Below, piece after piece: positions 22,468 to 32,321 of a stretch of 64,000 bases of DNA (the stretch's first letter is position 1; each line of letters begins with the position of its first letter). The notes below the pieces were generated by a model. That model was not told the DNA's origin, ran no database searches, and saw only the letters and a list, made by a program, of their open reading frames with translations. Source of the stretch: Rhabditophanes sp. KR3021 (lineage: Eukaryota; Nematoda; Chromadorea; Rhabditida; Alloionematidae). The translations under genes and the position numbers were made by a program. The DNA is taken from contig CAUJLY010000002.1 of NCBI GenBank assembly GCA_963281155.1, positions 1,302,001 through 1,366,000 on the forward strand, given 5' to 3'.

Positions 22468-24153
22468 CTACTTTTTTCCTTTCAACTTCAGCTTAATATT
22501 TGACTTGATACTTCTTAAGTCTGAGAAAGACAATTTTTTGACACCCTTCTTAAATTTCTTATCTTGCTCCTTTGCTTTATCAAAAGTTTCAATGGCATTA
22601 ACAGACTTTTTTGTCGTGAATTCCTTAACAATAGATGGTGTAATATATCGAGACTTGTGTCTGTAGCTTTGATTTACATCTGGAAGAGGCGTCTTTAACA
22701 AAGCCTTCAAATTAGCATCTGCATTTTTCTTCTCCATTTTCAATTTGTAATCAGTTGAGTCGAGAAGATCATCCTGATCCATCATAGTTTCATCCAACTC
22801 AATATCGGCTTCCTCAGCTGCCTTAATAAACCAATTTTCCTTCGAATTAATCTTAGCAACTCTATGAGAAAGTGCCTCCGCCGTAGTAGCCAAACGAACT
22901 CTGTCCTCAATGGCCCACTTCAATGGCTCACAATCAATTGGGAATATAGACAACTCCTCATCCCTATCCATACTCTTCTGCAACTTTTGATAGTTCTTAG
23001 CGCACAATTGATCCACCAGCAACACTGTAATTCCTTTTTCAAAAGCCCTAGCAGTTCTACCAGACCTATGAATGTAAAGTTCAGTTGTCTTAGGAACTTG
23101 GTAATGAATTACATGCTCTACTTTTTTGATGTCCAATCCACGTGCTGCAACATCCGTCGCGATCAGAATAGAATTTTCTGATTCAGTGAATCTTTCAAGA
23201 TTTTTGAGTCTAGTCTTTTGTTCCATTTTTGCATGCAACAGACAAGGCAGTGGGTTGAATTGTAATCTCGACAGAATTCCGTACATTCTTTTGGATGCGT
23301 CCACAGAATTAACAAAAATTAACGTACGTCCAGGGTATCTTTTGAGAATGTAGACGAGATTGGTGTCTTTGTCGAGAAGATCATTGCAATTCATTCTACT
23401 TTCTACTAAATTTTCAGCTGTTCTGTCTTTTGTTGTTAGGTCAATCACTTTGCGGTTCTTTTTCATCCCAGACAAAGTGACTAGTTGCTTAATTTTGTCT
23501 TCCGTCGACAATTGAACCATCTTTTTGCCGGCTCGTTGTGGAGCTGTGTGGATAAAGGTTAAGGTAGCTGAGAAAACAAGTGTTTGTCTATCTTCGTTTA
23601 CGTCTCTTTGTAAGGTTTGAACGATGTGTTCCAACTCTTCGAAATGCCCCCTTTCGACCATTCTGTCAGTTTCATCAATAACAAAAATCCCGATATGCTT
23701 AAATGAAGCCAAATACTCATCTTCAAAAGCTGCCTGAACCAAAGCCCAAAATCTACCAGGAGTGGCAACAATGATTTCTGGTTTCCATTTAAGGAGACGT
23801 TCTTGTTTTTGTTGAGAAAGACCTCCGACAATTTGGCAAGTCTTGATATCAGTAAACTTGCACAATATGTCAAATTGTTTCTTGACTTGGACCACTAATT
23901 CACGAGTAGGCACAAGGACAAGGCATCTCAATTGTTTTTCGGATCTGTCCGTTTTCAGTAGTCTTTCCATAATAGGTATTCCAAACGCAAGTGTCTTCCC
24001 AGACCCAGTTTGCGCAGCTCCCAAGATATCAGCATTCTCTTTAATAGCGGCAGGCAGAACAGCTTCTTGGATCTTTGTAGGCTTGTAAAATCCTGCGAAC
24101 TCGAGAGCTTGAATTATAGGGGCACTGAGGCCTAAATTATCCCAAGCTTCCAT
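22468..24153 (-). CDS. ddx24: DDX24/Mak5-type DEAD-box RNA helicase (561 aa)
   Basis: ATP-dependent RNA helicase of large-subunit ribosome assembly. Visible motifs: Q-motif region GFYKPTKIQ (22-30), motif I AQTGSGKT (47-54), PTREL (81-85), motif II DETD (159-162), motif III SAT (194-196), ATDVAARGLD (331-340) and motif VI HRSGRTAR (361-368). The insert after SAT and the DRMVERGHF context match the DDX24/Mak5 branch. The C-terminus is lysine-rich and probably nucleolar. It is shorter than vertebrate DDX24 because it starts just before the Q-motif with no long acidic N-terminus. Motif II reads DETD rather than DEAD, while both acidic residues that bind Mg-ATP remain. Single exon; UTP11 follows closely on the same strand. 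Confidence 0.9.
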   Translation of the reverse strand: MEAWDNLGLSAPIIQALEFAGFYKPTKIQEAVLPAAIKENADILGAAQTGSGKTLAFGIPIMERLLKTDRSEKQLRCLVLVPTRELVVQVKKQFDILCKFTDIKTCQIVGGLSQQKQERLLKWKPEIIVATPGRFWALVQAAFEDEYLASFKHIGIFVIDETDRMVERGHFEELEHIVQTLQRDVNEDRQTLVFSATLTFIHTAPQRAGKKMVQLSTEDKIKQLVTLSGMKKNRKVIDLTTKDRTAENLVESRMNCNDLLDKDTNLVYILKRYPGRTLIFVNSVDASKRMYGILSRLQFNPLPCLLHAKMEQKTRLKNLERFTESENSILIATDVAARGLDIKKVEHVIHYQVPKTTELYIHRSGRTARAFEKGITVLLVDQLCAKNYQKLQKSMDRDEELSIFPIDCEPLKWAIEDRVRLATTAEALSHRVAKINSKENWFIKAAEEADIELDETMMDQDDLLDSTDYKLKMEKKNADANLKALLKTPLPDVNQSYRHKSRYITPSIVKEFTTKKSVNAIETFDKAKEQDKKFKKGVKKLSFSDLRSIKSNIKLKLKGKK

Positions 24154-24407
24154 TTGAAAATAGAGTAATTTGGTGCAATAGAAATGAAATATTTAAACGG
24201 TGGGTGAGGATGTATCTTTCCAATGTTTGGCTTTAAAAGAAGGTGTAAGAGATGAGATGGGCGTTACTTAGACAATCAAAATAAAAGTAAAAATTATGAA
24301 TAAATTTATTGTATTATGTTTAAATTAAATAATGGTATATTGAGGTACTAACAAATTAAAGTAGTTTAGATTAAATTACAAATATCATCTCAAACAATTG
24401 CGTTTTT

Positions 24408-24590
24408 TCACACGGATGTCCGATTAGCAGGTTGATCATCTGTTGGTGTTTTGAGAAAGATATTTCCAGCAGGTTTAAATCTTGTAGCTAAAACAAAAAT
24501 GATGCATTCGTCGCATTTGTTTTACCATATATAGGAGTTTCTTCAAAACAAAATTATTAGTTAATCACAATAATTGCCCTTGTCCGACAT
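24408..24590 (-). CDS. Candidate two-exon microprotein (33 aa), unknown
   Basis: Exon 1 (24590-24569) encodes MSDKGNY. A GTGATTAAC donor and a TTTTGTTTTAG acceptor bracket an 81-nt intron. Exon 2 (24487-24408) encodes TRFKPAGNIFLKTP and then TDDQPANRTSV with a stop. The frame closes exactly (102 nt). A TTCTTAAG acceptor lies 10 nt upstream of the ATG. The exon 2 reading is much less AT-biased than its surroundings. The donor is weak, and a competing 38-nt intron (24488-24525) would use a different upstream exon. It lies upstream of DDX24 on the same strand, 254 nt away. Family not recognised. Confidence 0.4.
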
Positions 24591-25119
24591 ACTAGACCTT
24601 CTTAAGAAAAATGTCGGCAATAAAGAATACGGAGATCCCACAATATAGACTTTAAATATATAATGAGTTTGCATCTCTCTGAATTGAATAAAGTAATTGA
24701 ATTTATTGCCACCGAACAGGTGCTATTAAAATGCAAATTTAATAAAACATCACCCCAATCAAATTGGAATAATACAATCGCTTAAAGCAACTCAAACCAT
24801 TCCTTGGACCCTCTCAAAAATCCATAAATAATTAATAGAAATATCCCATTCACATGCCACCCATTAATAAACTAACATCTACTCTTCATTACTAATCACT
24901 TTCTTTTTACTAATCCTCTCGCAACTTCTAGTGGTTACTCTCTTACCATCCTAAAGTAACTTCCTACCAACGCCTCCCCGACTCTTCTAAACAAGAGCCA
25001 ATTGAATGCATTTTTAAGTTAGAGTTGTATTTTTGAACTTTAACTATCATCCTTTTTGCTAAAATCAATTTAATTTTGACACTTCTTTTAGTTAACCTAA
25101 TTTGACTTGCTTGAACAAT
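24591..25119. promoter_or_regulatory. Upstream region between the minus-strand microprotein and CCT3
   Basis: About 530 nt of AT-rich sequence between divergent coding starts. A CTTTTAG acceptor-like site about 28 nt before the CCT3 ATG may be a trans-splice site. No other gene seen. Confidence 0.4.
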
Positions 25120-26792
25120 ATGAATAACCGTAAAGAAATCCAGAAAGCCAGTATTATGGCAGCTAGAGTAAGTTTTTCTGGAATGTTCTAGATGAAAATT
25201 AATTGTTGTATTTGCAGGCCACAGCCTCTTGCATCCGTACTTGTCTCGGCCCAAAAGCCATGCTCAAAATGTTGATGGACCCAATGGGAGGTATTGTGAT
25301 GACAAATGACGGGAACGCTATTTTGCGTGAAATCACTGTAAATCATCCTGCCGCCAAAAGTTTCATCGAAATGGCTAGAGCTCAGGATGAGGAAACGGGA
25401 GATGGTACTACCTCGACGATCGTTATTGCCGGAGAACTTATGGCCAAAGCTGAACAATTTTTGGACCAAAATATCCACCCTAATGTCATCAATAGAGCTT
25501 ATGCCGATGCGTTGACTTTGGTTATTGAACAATCCAATAATGTTTACTCGAAGGTTATTGATATCGATAATGACAGTGAAGTCAATACGATTGTCAAGTC
25601 CTGCCTTGCTACTAAGATGATGGGCAAATACAGTGATTTCGCAGTTGATATCGCCGTCAAAGCCATTCGTGCCATTGCTGTCACTACTGGGGACAAGAAA
25701 GACATTGACATCAAGAGATACTGCCGTATCGAGAAAGTTCCAGGAGGCAATATCGAGGACTCAGCTGTTGTCAAGGGATGTGTTGTCAACAAGGATGTTG
25801 TTCATCCAAAGATGAAGAGAAGAATTGAAAAGCCAAGAGTTATTCTTCTCGATTGCAACCTCGAATACAAGAAGGGGGAAAGTCAAACCAACATCGAGTT
25901 GATGAACGAAGCTGACTTTACTAAGGTCTTGCAACATGAAGAAGTTGAGGTTAAGAGAATGTGCGACGAAATCATTGCTCTCAAGCCAGACTTGGTTATC
26001 ACTGAAAAAGGAATCAGTGATCTTGCTCAACATTACCTCGTTAAGGCTGGAATCAGTGCTCTTAGGAGATTCAAGAAAACTGACAACAATAGACTCGCTA
26101 GATGCACAGGAGCCGTCATTGCTCACGACACCAAGGATTTAGGAGAGGAAAATGTAGGAACTATGTGTGACTTATTTGAAATCAAAAAAATCGGCGATGA
26201 ATATTTTGCCTACATCATATCCGAACGTGCTACCGTCTCAACCATCTTGTTGAGAGGACCATCAAAAGACATCATCAACGAAGTTGAGAGAAATCTTCAT
26301 GATGCTATTTATGTTGTTCGAAATATCCTCTTACTTCCAAAGATAGTGCCAGGTGGCGGAGCTTATGAAATGGGATTGGGGAGTGTGTTGAGATCTACCC
26401 ATGCCAGTACCAAAGGATTGACTCATGCTATCTTCGTCGCTATCGCCGACGCCTTGGAAGTCATCCCAAAGGTTCTTATCCAAAATTCTGGAAAACATGT
26501 TGGCGGAAGTGTCTTGAAACAAACGACTGAACTCAGATTCAAACATTCCCAAGAAAGCACCGAAAAAGGATCAACCAAGAAAGCTAACTGGACTTGGGGA
26601 GTTGATGGAGTCACCGGCAAACTAATCGACATGAACGACCATCAAATTTGGGATCCTCTCACTGTGAGACTTCAAGCTCTCAAGACAGCCTTTGAAAACT
26701 GCATCATGCTTCTTCGCATCGACGACATCGTCAGTGGCACCAAGAAAAAGGACGGAGAAGAAGGAGGAAACCCAAGAGGAGTTGCCGCTTAA
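25120..26792 (+). CDS. cct-3: T-complex chaperonin subunit gamma (CCT3), 540 aa
   Basis: Subunit of the cytosolic TRiC/CCT ring that folds actin and tubulin with ATP. Exons 25120-25167 and 25218-26792, phase 0. Group II chaperonin signatures: CLGPKAMLKML, DPMGGIVMTNDGNAILREI, EETGDGTTS with the catalytic Asp, VPGGGAYEMGL and LLRIDDIVSG. The gamma-specific stretch GISDLAQHYL.KAGISALRR is present. Exon 1 begins at the NRKEIQKASIMAAR equivalent of the family's N-terminal helix, so about 15-20 residues usual before this point are absent, and an in-frame stop closes the frame just upstream. Either the N-terminus is truly short or a small upstream exon was missed. A polyadenylation signal AATAAA lies at 26890. 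Confidence 0.93.
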
Positions 26793-27956
26793 GTCTCATT
26801 AATCTAATTTCTATATATGACCCTTTTTTAATTTGATTGCTTCTGCGATATTGTTGCTAATAATAATTATTTTGTTGCTTCAATGCTTTAATAAACAATG
26901 ATGATTTGCTGTCTTTCGTGTTTTATTTATTCACTTTAAAGAATAAAAATAGGACTGCAAATACATATTCCTGACTTTAATTTACACCTAATGAATTAAT
27001 AATTTCCATGGCCACATTGAAAAGCTAATTTGTAAGAGAAACATTAAAATTACTTAAATTATTAATGGCTGGCTAAATGTTGGTGAACAGTAAAAGTTAA
27101 ATGAAACTATTATTTACATAGAAGTCAACTGCAATAACAAAAACAATTTAAAAGACAATTAATAAAAAGAAACACAAGATGTAATTCATACCTTTATTGA
27201 ACGATGAAATTAGTTTAATTAATTATCGATAGGTTTTTTACATTTTTACCAGAATTAACTTTCTGATTAATACATTAGGTCTTGAAGTCGTCATTTCTTC
27301 AAAGTGAAAATTTCAAAAGACACTGATCGGCGACATGTTATGTGTCACTAAACTTTCATGACTTGGCCGAGATAGCTAATGAAGATACTACAAGATATGT
27401 AAAGAAAATGACTCTTTATGTGCTTTTTAACAGAACGTAATTCTGCGTTTATATATGGTGTGTCATCATTTTAACATTCAGAGTTTCCAAATTAGTTCAG
27501 TTTTGGAAATAGCTTCTTGATCAGTAGTTGAGTTCGTGGAAAGAGATAGTTTTGTTTATTAAATTTAAGCTCAGATATTGGAAATATTAGTTATCTCAAA
27601 ATAATTCTCAGTCATTTCTCTTGTAATATCATAATACAGATTATGATAAGTTTATTTTTGTATGGGAAATGCTTCAAATAATTTGTTTCAAGATAACAAA
27701 AGGAATGATAGCTGAGATTCGAGTTTCCTCATGATATTTATCAAAACTACTTATTTAAGGAGTCAAAGAATCGTATATCATGCAATTATTAAGAATTAAA
27801 TAAAAAGTTGCTTTTATTAATACACATAAAAATAGTAAAATAATTTACATTAATTCCAATTTATAAAGTAAGATACTTTAGTAAGAATTTTTGTTTCTGA
27901 ATAAATCTCATATATTTTGTTTTTGGTTAAAAATATATGCTTCGGCAATTTATAAA
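26793..27956. other. Convergent intergenic region
   Basis: 3' flanks of CCT3 (AATAAA at 26890-26895) and of the first LITAF gene. AT-rich; nothing coding seen. Confidence 0.6.
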
Positions 27957-28663
27957 TTATCTTCCATTAGAATTCTTGCAGACTCCGACGACAGCTTTAC
28001 AATTGGGACATATATGCGTTGTGTCCTTGAAATTATCAGTGCAGAAAGGAAGACACAGACAGCAGAAAGCAAGTGGGAAAACAAACCCAAGCACGAGGAT
28101 AATCAGGAAAAAGATCCAAGTTTGATTGCCGAGTGTAGATACCGGGCGAGTCATGATGTTTTGCTAAAAATAACTTACCATTATAACTTATTCCTCTAAT
28201 AACTTACATGGCAATTTGGACAGACACATGGAATTGAGTCACGACCCAATCGGGATGCAGTAGTCCCTCTGACAACTTCAATTCTGATTGAATTTCCTGG
28301 CTGAGGAAGTGGGGCCAAGTTTTGGGTCATTGGAGTAAAGGTGGCATTCATTGGAACGGTTGGGTATGGAGTGGGTCCTGTAGGATGTGCTGGAGCTCCG
28401 GTTGGGTATGGAGTGGGCGTTGTAGGATAAGCTAGAGCTCCAGTTGGATAAGGTGGATTGCCTTCGGTAATGGGTGGATATATTTGGTTAGCCATAGTGG
28501 AGAGATTTGCTTGGTATCCCTCAGTTGTGTATGAATTAGCGATTGCATCAGAATATGATGGAGGAGCATGTTCGGCTGGCGGATGTCCTTGTACGTGTTG
28601 TTGATGAACAACCTCATCTTCGGCTGGGGGAGCTGATGGCAATTCTTGCTTTTCGTTAGGCAT
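27957..28663 (-). CDS. LITAF-domain membrane protein A (220 aa)
   Basis: Proline-rich adaptor of endosomal/lysosomal membranes of the LITAF/SIMPLE and CDIP family. Exons 28663-28208 and 28163-27957, phase 0. Residues 1-125 are proline-rich, with PPSYSDA (a PPxY-type WW ligand) and repeated PTPYPTG units. The LITAF domain follows: first zinc knuckle CVCPNCH, a hydrophobic in-plane helix WIFFLIILVLGFVFPLAFCC, then the second knuckle HICPNC. All family cysteines are visible. A TTACAG acceptor lies 13 nt before the ATG. A second LITAF gene sits just upstream on the same strand, so this is a tandem pair. Confidence 0.88.
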
Positions 28664-28915
28664 AATTTATAATATCCTGTAAGTTTATTATTAGATTAAA
28701 GAACAAGTCTTCAGATATATTCAAAAAGAATAAACTTTAAATCAATTCAATAAATGAGTAATTATGCTTGACGTTATTAAAATTGTTATGATGTAAGAAA
28801 TATCAGAGTGGACAATATTCTTTCTTTCAATATTTTGGTTAATGATAAATATGCAAAAAACACACAAATACGATGTAATACGTTAATTGTTGAAATTTAT
28901 AAATCGATGATGCGT

Positions 28916-29398
28916 CTACATACGCTTAAATCGACCCATTTCCTTCTTACACGATGGGCATGAATGTACTACATCTAAGCAAGGTTCGATACAGAAAGGT
29001 ACAAAGCACAGGCAAAATGGGAATAAGAAGAAGAATCCGAGGATGAAACATACGCCCATCAAAAAGAATGGCAAAGTTCCAGGAGTTCTTTTTATTTGTG
29101 TGACGATGTGGGCATTGCAAAATTTGCAGTCGGTTTCAACGGGCACTGGAATTAACAATTAAATTAGAGCGAATTACTACTTACGTGGTCCGAAAATAGA
29201 AGTTCTTAAAGAGATGTTCATTGGTTGAGGGTCGGTACGGACGATTCCAACAGCTGGTCCGATTGGAATAGGCGTGAAGGATGGATTAGGTGGGAAGGCA
29301 TTATTGGTTTCGCCGTCGTAAGTCGGTGGCGGGTTTCCATCTTTGGTAGGGTAAGATACATTAGAATAGGGTGGGGGTGGTGTATCGTCTTGTGGCAT
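28916..29398 (-). CDS. LITAF-domain membrane protein B (147 aa)
   Basis: Shorter paralogue of the neighbouring LITAF gene. Exons 29398-29185 and 29145-28916, phase 1. The N-terminus has PPPPYSNV (PPxY-like) and PPPTYDGE. The LITAF domain has CKFCNAH, a hydrophobic stretch LPFFLMGVCFILGFFFLFPF and HSCPSC. A TATAG acceptor is one base before the ATG at 29398, which favours this start over the in-frame ATG eight codons upstream. The intron is 39 nt. Probably a recruiter of WW/ESCRT proteins to endosomes, by family analogy. Confidence 0.87.
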
Positions 29399-30757
29399 TC
29401 TATAGAAGTATATTATTAACAAAAGTATAAATAAATAAATAAAGTATATTGTGGGTATATCGACAAGAGAATGTGACTAATATATTACATGACGAATAAA
29501 ATAATTTGTACGCGCATATAAAGCAATGTAGTATGTAGAGAAAGCAGAGACTAATTATAAATATTTGATGTTTTAAAACATTATGTTAATGTCAAAACAA
29601 TAGGGTTGCTGCTTCATATAATCAAGTTTCGAAATATTACTATCACTGTGATGATGTTTAGTGTTAGGGCAGGCGATTATTAAGTAGATAGAGCACGACT
29701 TTGTGGAAAGTAGTTACTTCAGTTATGGCCATTTTAATCAAAGTTAGGACAGATTGGATAAAAAACAAAAATACATATAAATATGTGTTATAAAAGTTTA
29801 TGATAGTTGTGTGTATACAGCAGATTAATCTTTGTTAGGTCAGGTGAAAATAAAACGAATAGAGTTTATTTCAATAATGCAGTGGGATGTATTGCTAAAT
29901 ATATTTCTATGGTTTTACACGTTTGTTAGTGGTGTCTCTTTCTATCGGATTAATAGGAAGTATTAAAAAATGATTTTAGGTTTTTTAATTTTACAAGAGA
30001 AAATCTATAATTTTAGTTGCCAATCAAACATTTTCCCCGGCTTGTCTCATTGCAAATAACACCCTAGTAATTCCATGATATAACATCTTTTAATGGAATA
30101 TAAATAATGTCTCCAGCAGGCACATTTATTGACGTAAATAGAGTTATTTTAGATAGTTTTATTTAATATGTTTAATTTTAATAAGTTGTTCAAAAGAAGG
30201 GTAAAAAATTTTTTAACAATAATTTTAGACCGGTATGTTAAATACATTTCTAACAATTTAAAGTGCTATGATAAAGAGAGTAAGTATTCTATTTTTGGTC
30301 GGTAATAAAGCCGCTCGTATTTGTGGCCGCTTTACTAAATCAAAGTGACTAATGAAATACCGATAAAGAGATTACCAATAAATGAGTCATTTTTCAAATT
30401 TATCTGGTTGTCTACAGTTAGTACTGCTTTAACATATCTGGCAACAACAATGATTTGGTAAAAGAATATCATATTTCCTTGACAAAAGTTAAAAAAGTAG
30501 TTGAAGATGTTTAAAATACCATGATAAAGCTTTTTAAATGTGTGAATTATTTTGTAAACTAAATTAACAACTGCTGGCCACATTCACAATAACGTGTTTT
30601 TAAGTAATTTCTTTAAAATACCTTGGAATAACAGAAAACACAAATAATAATTCTATACATTTCGGTTTTATTTTATAAAAATAAACTTACTACACATTTG
30701 AGTTATTGACTTGGCATTTATACCTCAAAAACAACTCAAAACACAATGATTTACAAT
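29399..30757. other. AT-rich intergenic region
   Basis: Upstream of LITAF B and downstream of the arginine kinase remnant. No supported gene, RNA or repeat found. Confidence 0.55.
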
Positions 30758-31080
30758 TTATGGAAGAGCAGCTTCAGTTTCAATGACCTTCTTGAGTCCA
30801 TCATACATTTGCTTGACAGCCCCGTATTCAGACAAACCAAGACGTTGTTTGTTGGAGATGTCGAAGATACCTCTCCCGGTGGGCCAAAAACGAGAGGCGT
30901 TAGCTGCTTGCAAGAATCTGTCTCCTTCCTATAAATAAGTGCATTATAATATTTGTATTGATTTAAACGCACCTTGAAAAGGAAATGGTCTTCAATAAGC
31001 TTGATTTGGGCTTCCTTAGTCATTCCAGTGAATGGGTAGTGAAGTGTTACAATAGATTCATCTGGACGATTCCGTGTTTT
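30758..31080 (-). pseudogene. Internally deleted arginine (guanidino) kinase copy
   Basis: Minus-strand exons of about 31080-30973 and 30928-30758 read ...LHYPFTGMTKEAQIKLIEDH, then [20 protein letters not shown], continuing directly into [19 protein letters not shown] and a normal C-terminus ([17 protein letters not shown], stop). In intact arginine kinases about 150 residues separate the GRGIF and YDISNK segments and hold the phosphagen-binding and catalytic residues; here they are missing with no intron at the join. The 5' side is also lost, since an in-frame TAA at 31083-31081 closes the frame. The spliced intron (donor GTGCGT, acceptor TTATAG) and the remaining reading frame are intact. 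This is either a young pseudogene or a truncated expressed peptide; a working kinase is excluded. Confidence 0.8.
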
Positions 31081-31245
31081 TTATAAGGATGAAAACTTTA
31101 TGGTTCGTTTAGGATTAAACAAATCAAAAATGAAATTCACCTGCGTTTGTAATGCTTCAAGAAAATGTGTTTACATTAAAGCTGTAAAGATGTTGTTAAA
31201 CGTAGTTGGCCATTCAGATGATAAATCACCTTCTGTAAAAGAGGC

Positions 31246-31253
31246 TATTTATA
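31246..31253 (-). promoter_or_regulatory. TATA-like box upstream of the arginine kinase remnant
   Basis: TATAAATA on the minus strand, about 165 nt upstream of the remnant's open frame. Weak evidence that a promoter may survive; such octamers also arise by chance in AT-rich DNA. Confidence 0.25.
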
Positions 31254-31386
31254 TCTCCTCAACTGATTGAAATTTGAACTTAATAATAGAACATTTGTTT
31301 CTTACGCTCGTATTATTTAAATGTTACATCTTAAAAACAAATATAAATGGACACACTTTCGTAATTATTTACCTGTTTCATCAACC

Positions 31387-31602
31387 ATGGATGATCTACA
31401 ATCTCTACACGCTCGTCTGTCAACTGCTCTGGAAGACCTACCTGATGCTGCCCAACAAATGAGTGCCTATTTGGTGCGACTCAATGTTGCCGCTGTTCAT
31501 CTAAAGCGACTAACCCAGCCACTGCCTAATATTCCAAGAGACTATCAGGAAGTTTCCTTAAAATCATTGTTAACATTTGAACAGGAAGACCTAACAAAGT
31601 AA
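31387..31602 (+). CDS. Small helical protein (71 aa), unknown
   Basis: Frame starting MDDLQSLHARLSTALEDLPD, with balanced codon use unlike the flanks. The protein is mostly amphipathic helix (MSAYLVRLNVAAVHLKRLTQ), then a proline-containing turn (PLPNIPRDYQ) and an acidic end (LLTFEQEDLTK). There is no signal peptide, membrane span or recognised domain. It could be a small complex subunit, but no family is assigned. The ATG at 31387 is chosen over the upstream in-frame ATG at 31321 because the extension is AT-rich and low quality. It converges on the ATP synthase epsilon gene. Confidence 0.55.
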   Translation: MDDLQSLHARLSTALEDLPDAAQQMSAYLVRLNVAAVHLKRLTQPLPNIPRDYQEVSLKSLLTFEQEDLTK

Positions 31603-31821
31603 CTGAGTCTTCATTACTTTCAGAAAGAATCATTGGTCTAACTTCTAAGATATTCATTAAATCCTCAACTTTATTAACTTGATCTGAGATCAATAATTGG
31701 TACTTTTGAAAAATAATCTACATTCAACTTTAATTATATCTTTATTGTAAAAAAACTTCCTTCCAAAGGAAAAAGAATTGCACATGTTAATTTTATAGAC
31801 CTAAGAAAAAATTAAAGCTAT

Positions 31822-32038
31822 TTAGACCTTCTTGATTTGTTTTCCATTTTCCCATCTGGAAATTTTCAGAGTAGCTTTAGCTGGGGCACGTTTATCTGGT
31901 CCTCCACTTGTAACAGTCTGCAAAAGTCAATTAACTTCATCCAAACTTATTTCATCATACCTTGGAGCAGTTGCGGACAATATTAGCTGCAACACGAGAA
32001 TAAGCAACGTAAGTAAGACCAGCAGCTCTCCAATTCAT
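31822..32038 (-). CDS. ATP synthase F1 epsilon subunit (57 aa)
   Basis: Central-stalk subunit of mitochondrial F1Fo ATP synthase. Exons 32038-31961 and 31917-31822, joined in phase 0 over a 43-nt intron. The protein begins MNWRAAGLTYVAYSRVAANI, matching the family start (W R.AGL.Y..YS...A..VR), and ends SRWENGKQIKKV; nematode homologues share the .WENGK. tail. Length 57 fits the usual 50-60 residues. An AATTAG acceptor lies 10 nt before the ATG. A candidate micro-gene ends 131 nt upstream on the same strand, which would fit a two-gene operon. Confidence 0.88.
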
Positions 32039-32169
32039 CTTCCTTTATCTAATTAAAATCAAATGTAAGCCAATCTAAACATCAAAATCAAATATAATCA
32101 CGGACTTTAACCGCAAATCATCAAAACAATCTTTATTCTCTCAATAAACTTTTTAATTTAAATATTAAC

Positions 32170-32321
32170 TTATACATAAGCAACCATAGAAGAAATCATC
32201 AAATCACTATTCACATTCATCATCTGAATTTGGCCTGTAAAAAGAGATGTACAAAATCAAAATCTAGCCAAATAAATAATTAAGGACTTTTATCGTAATA
32301 ATAAACAGCGGGTTGATCCAT
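32170..32321 (-). CDS. Candidate two-exon microprotein (32 aa), unknown
   Basis: A TTACTTGCAG acceptor lies 7 nt before the ATG at 32321. Exon 1 (32321-32288) encodes MDQPAVYYYDK. A GTCCTTA donor and TTTTTACAG acceptor remove 53 nt. Exon 2 (32234-32170) continues SQIQMMNVNSDLMISSMVAY with a stop after Val. An alternative acceptor 11 nt further on (TTCAG) would give the short acidic tail NDECE. Family unknown. The placement just upstream of ATP synthase epsilon suggests co-transcription. Confidence 0.3.
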
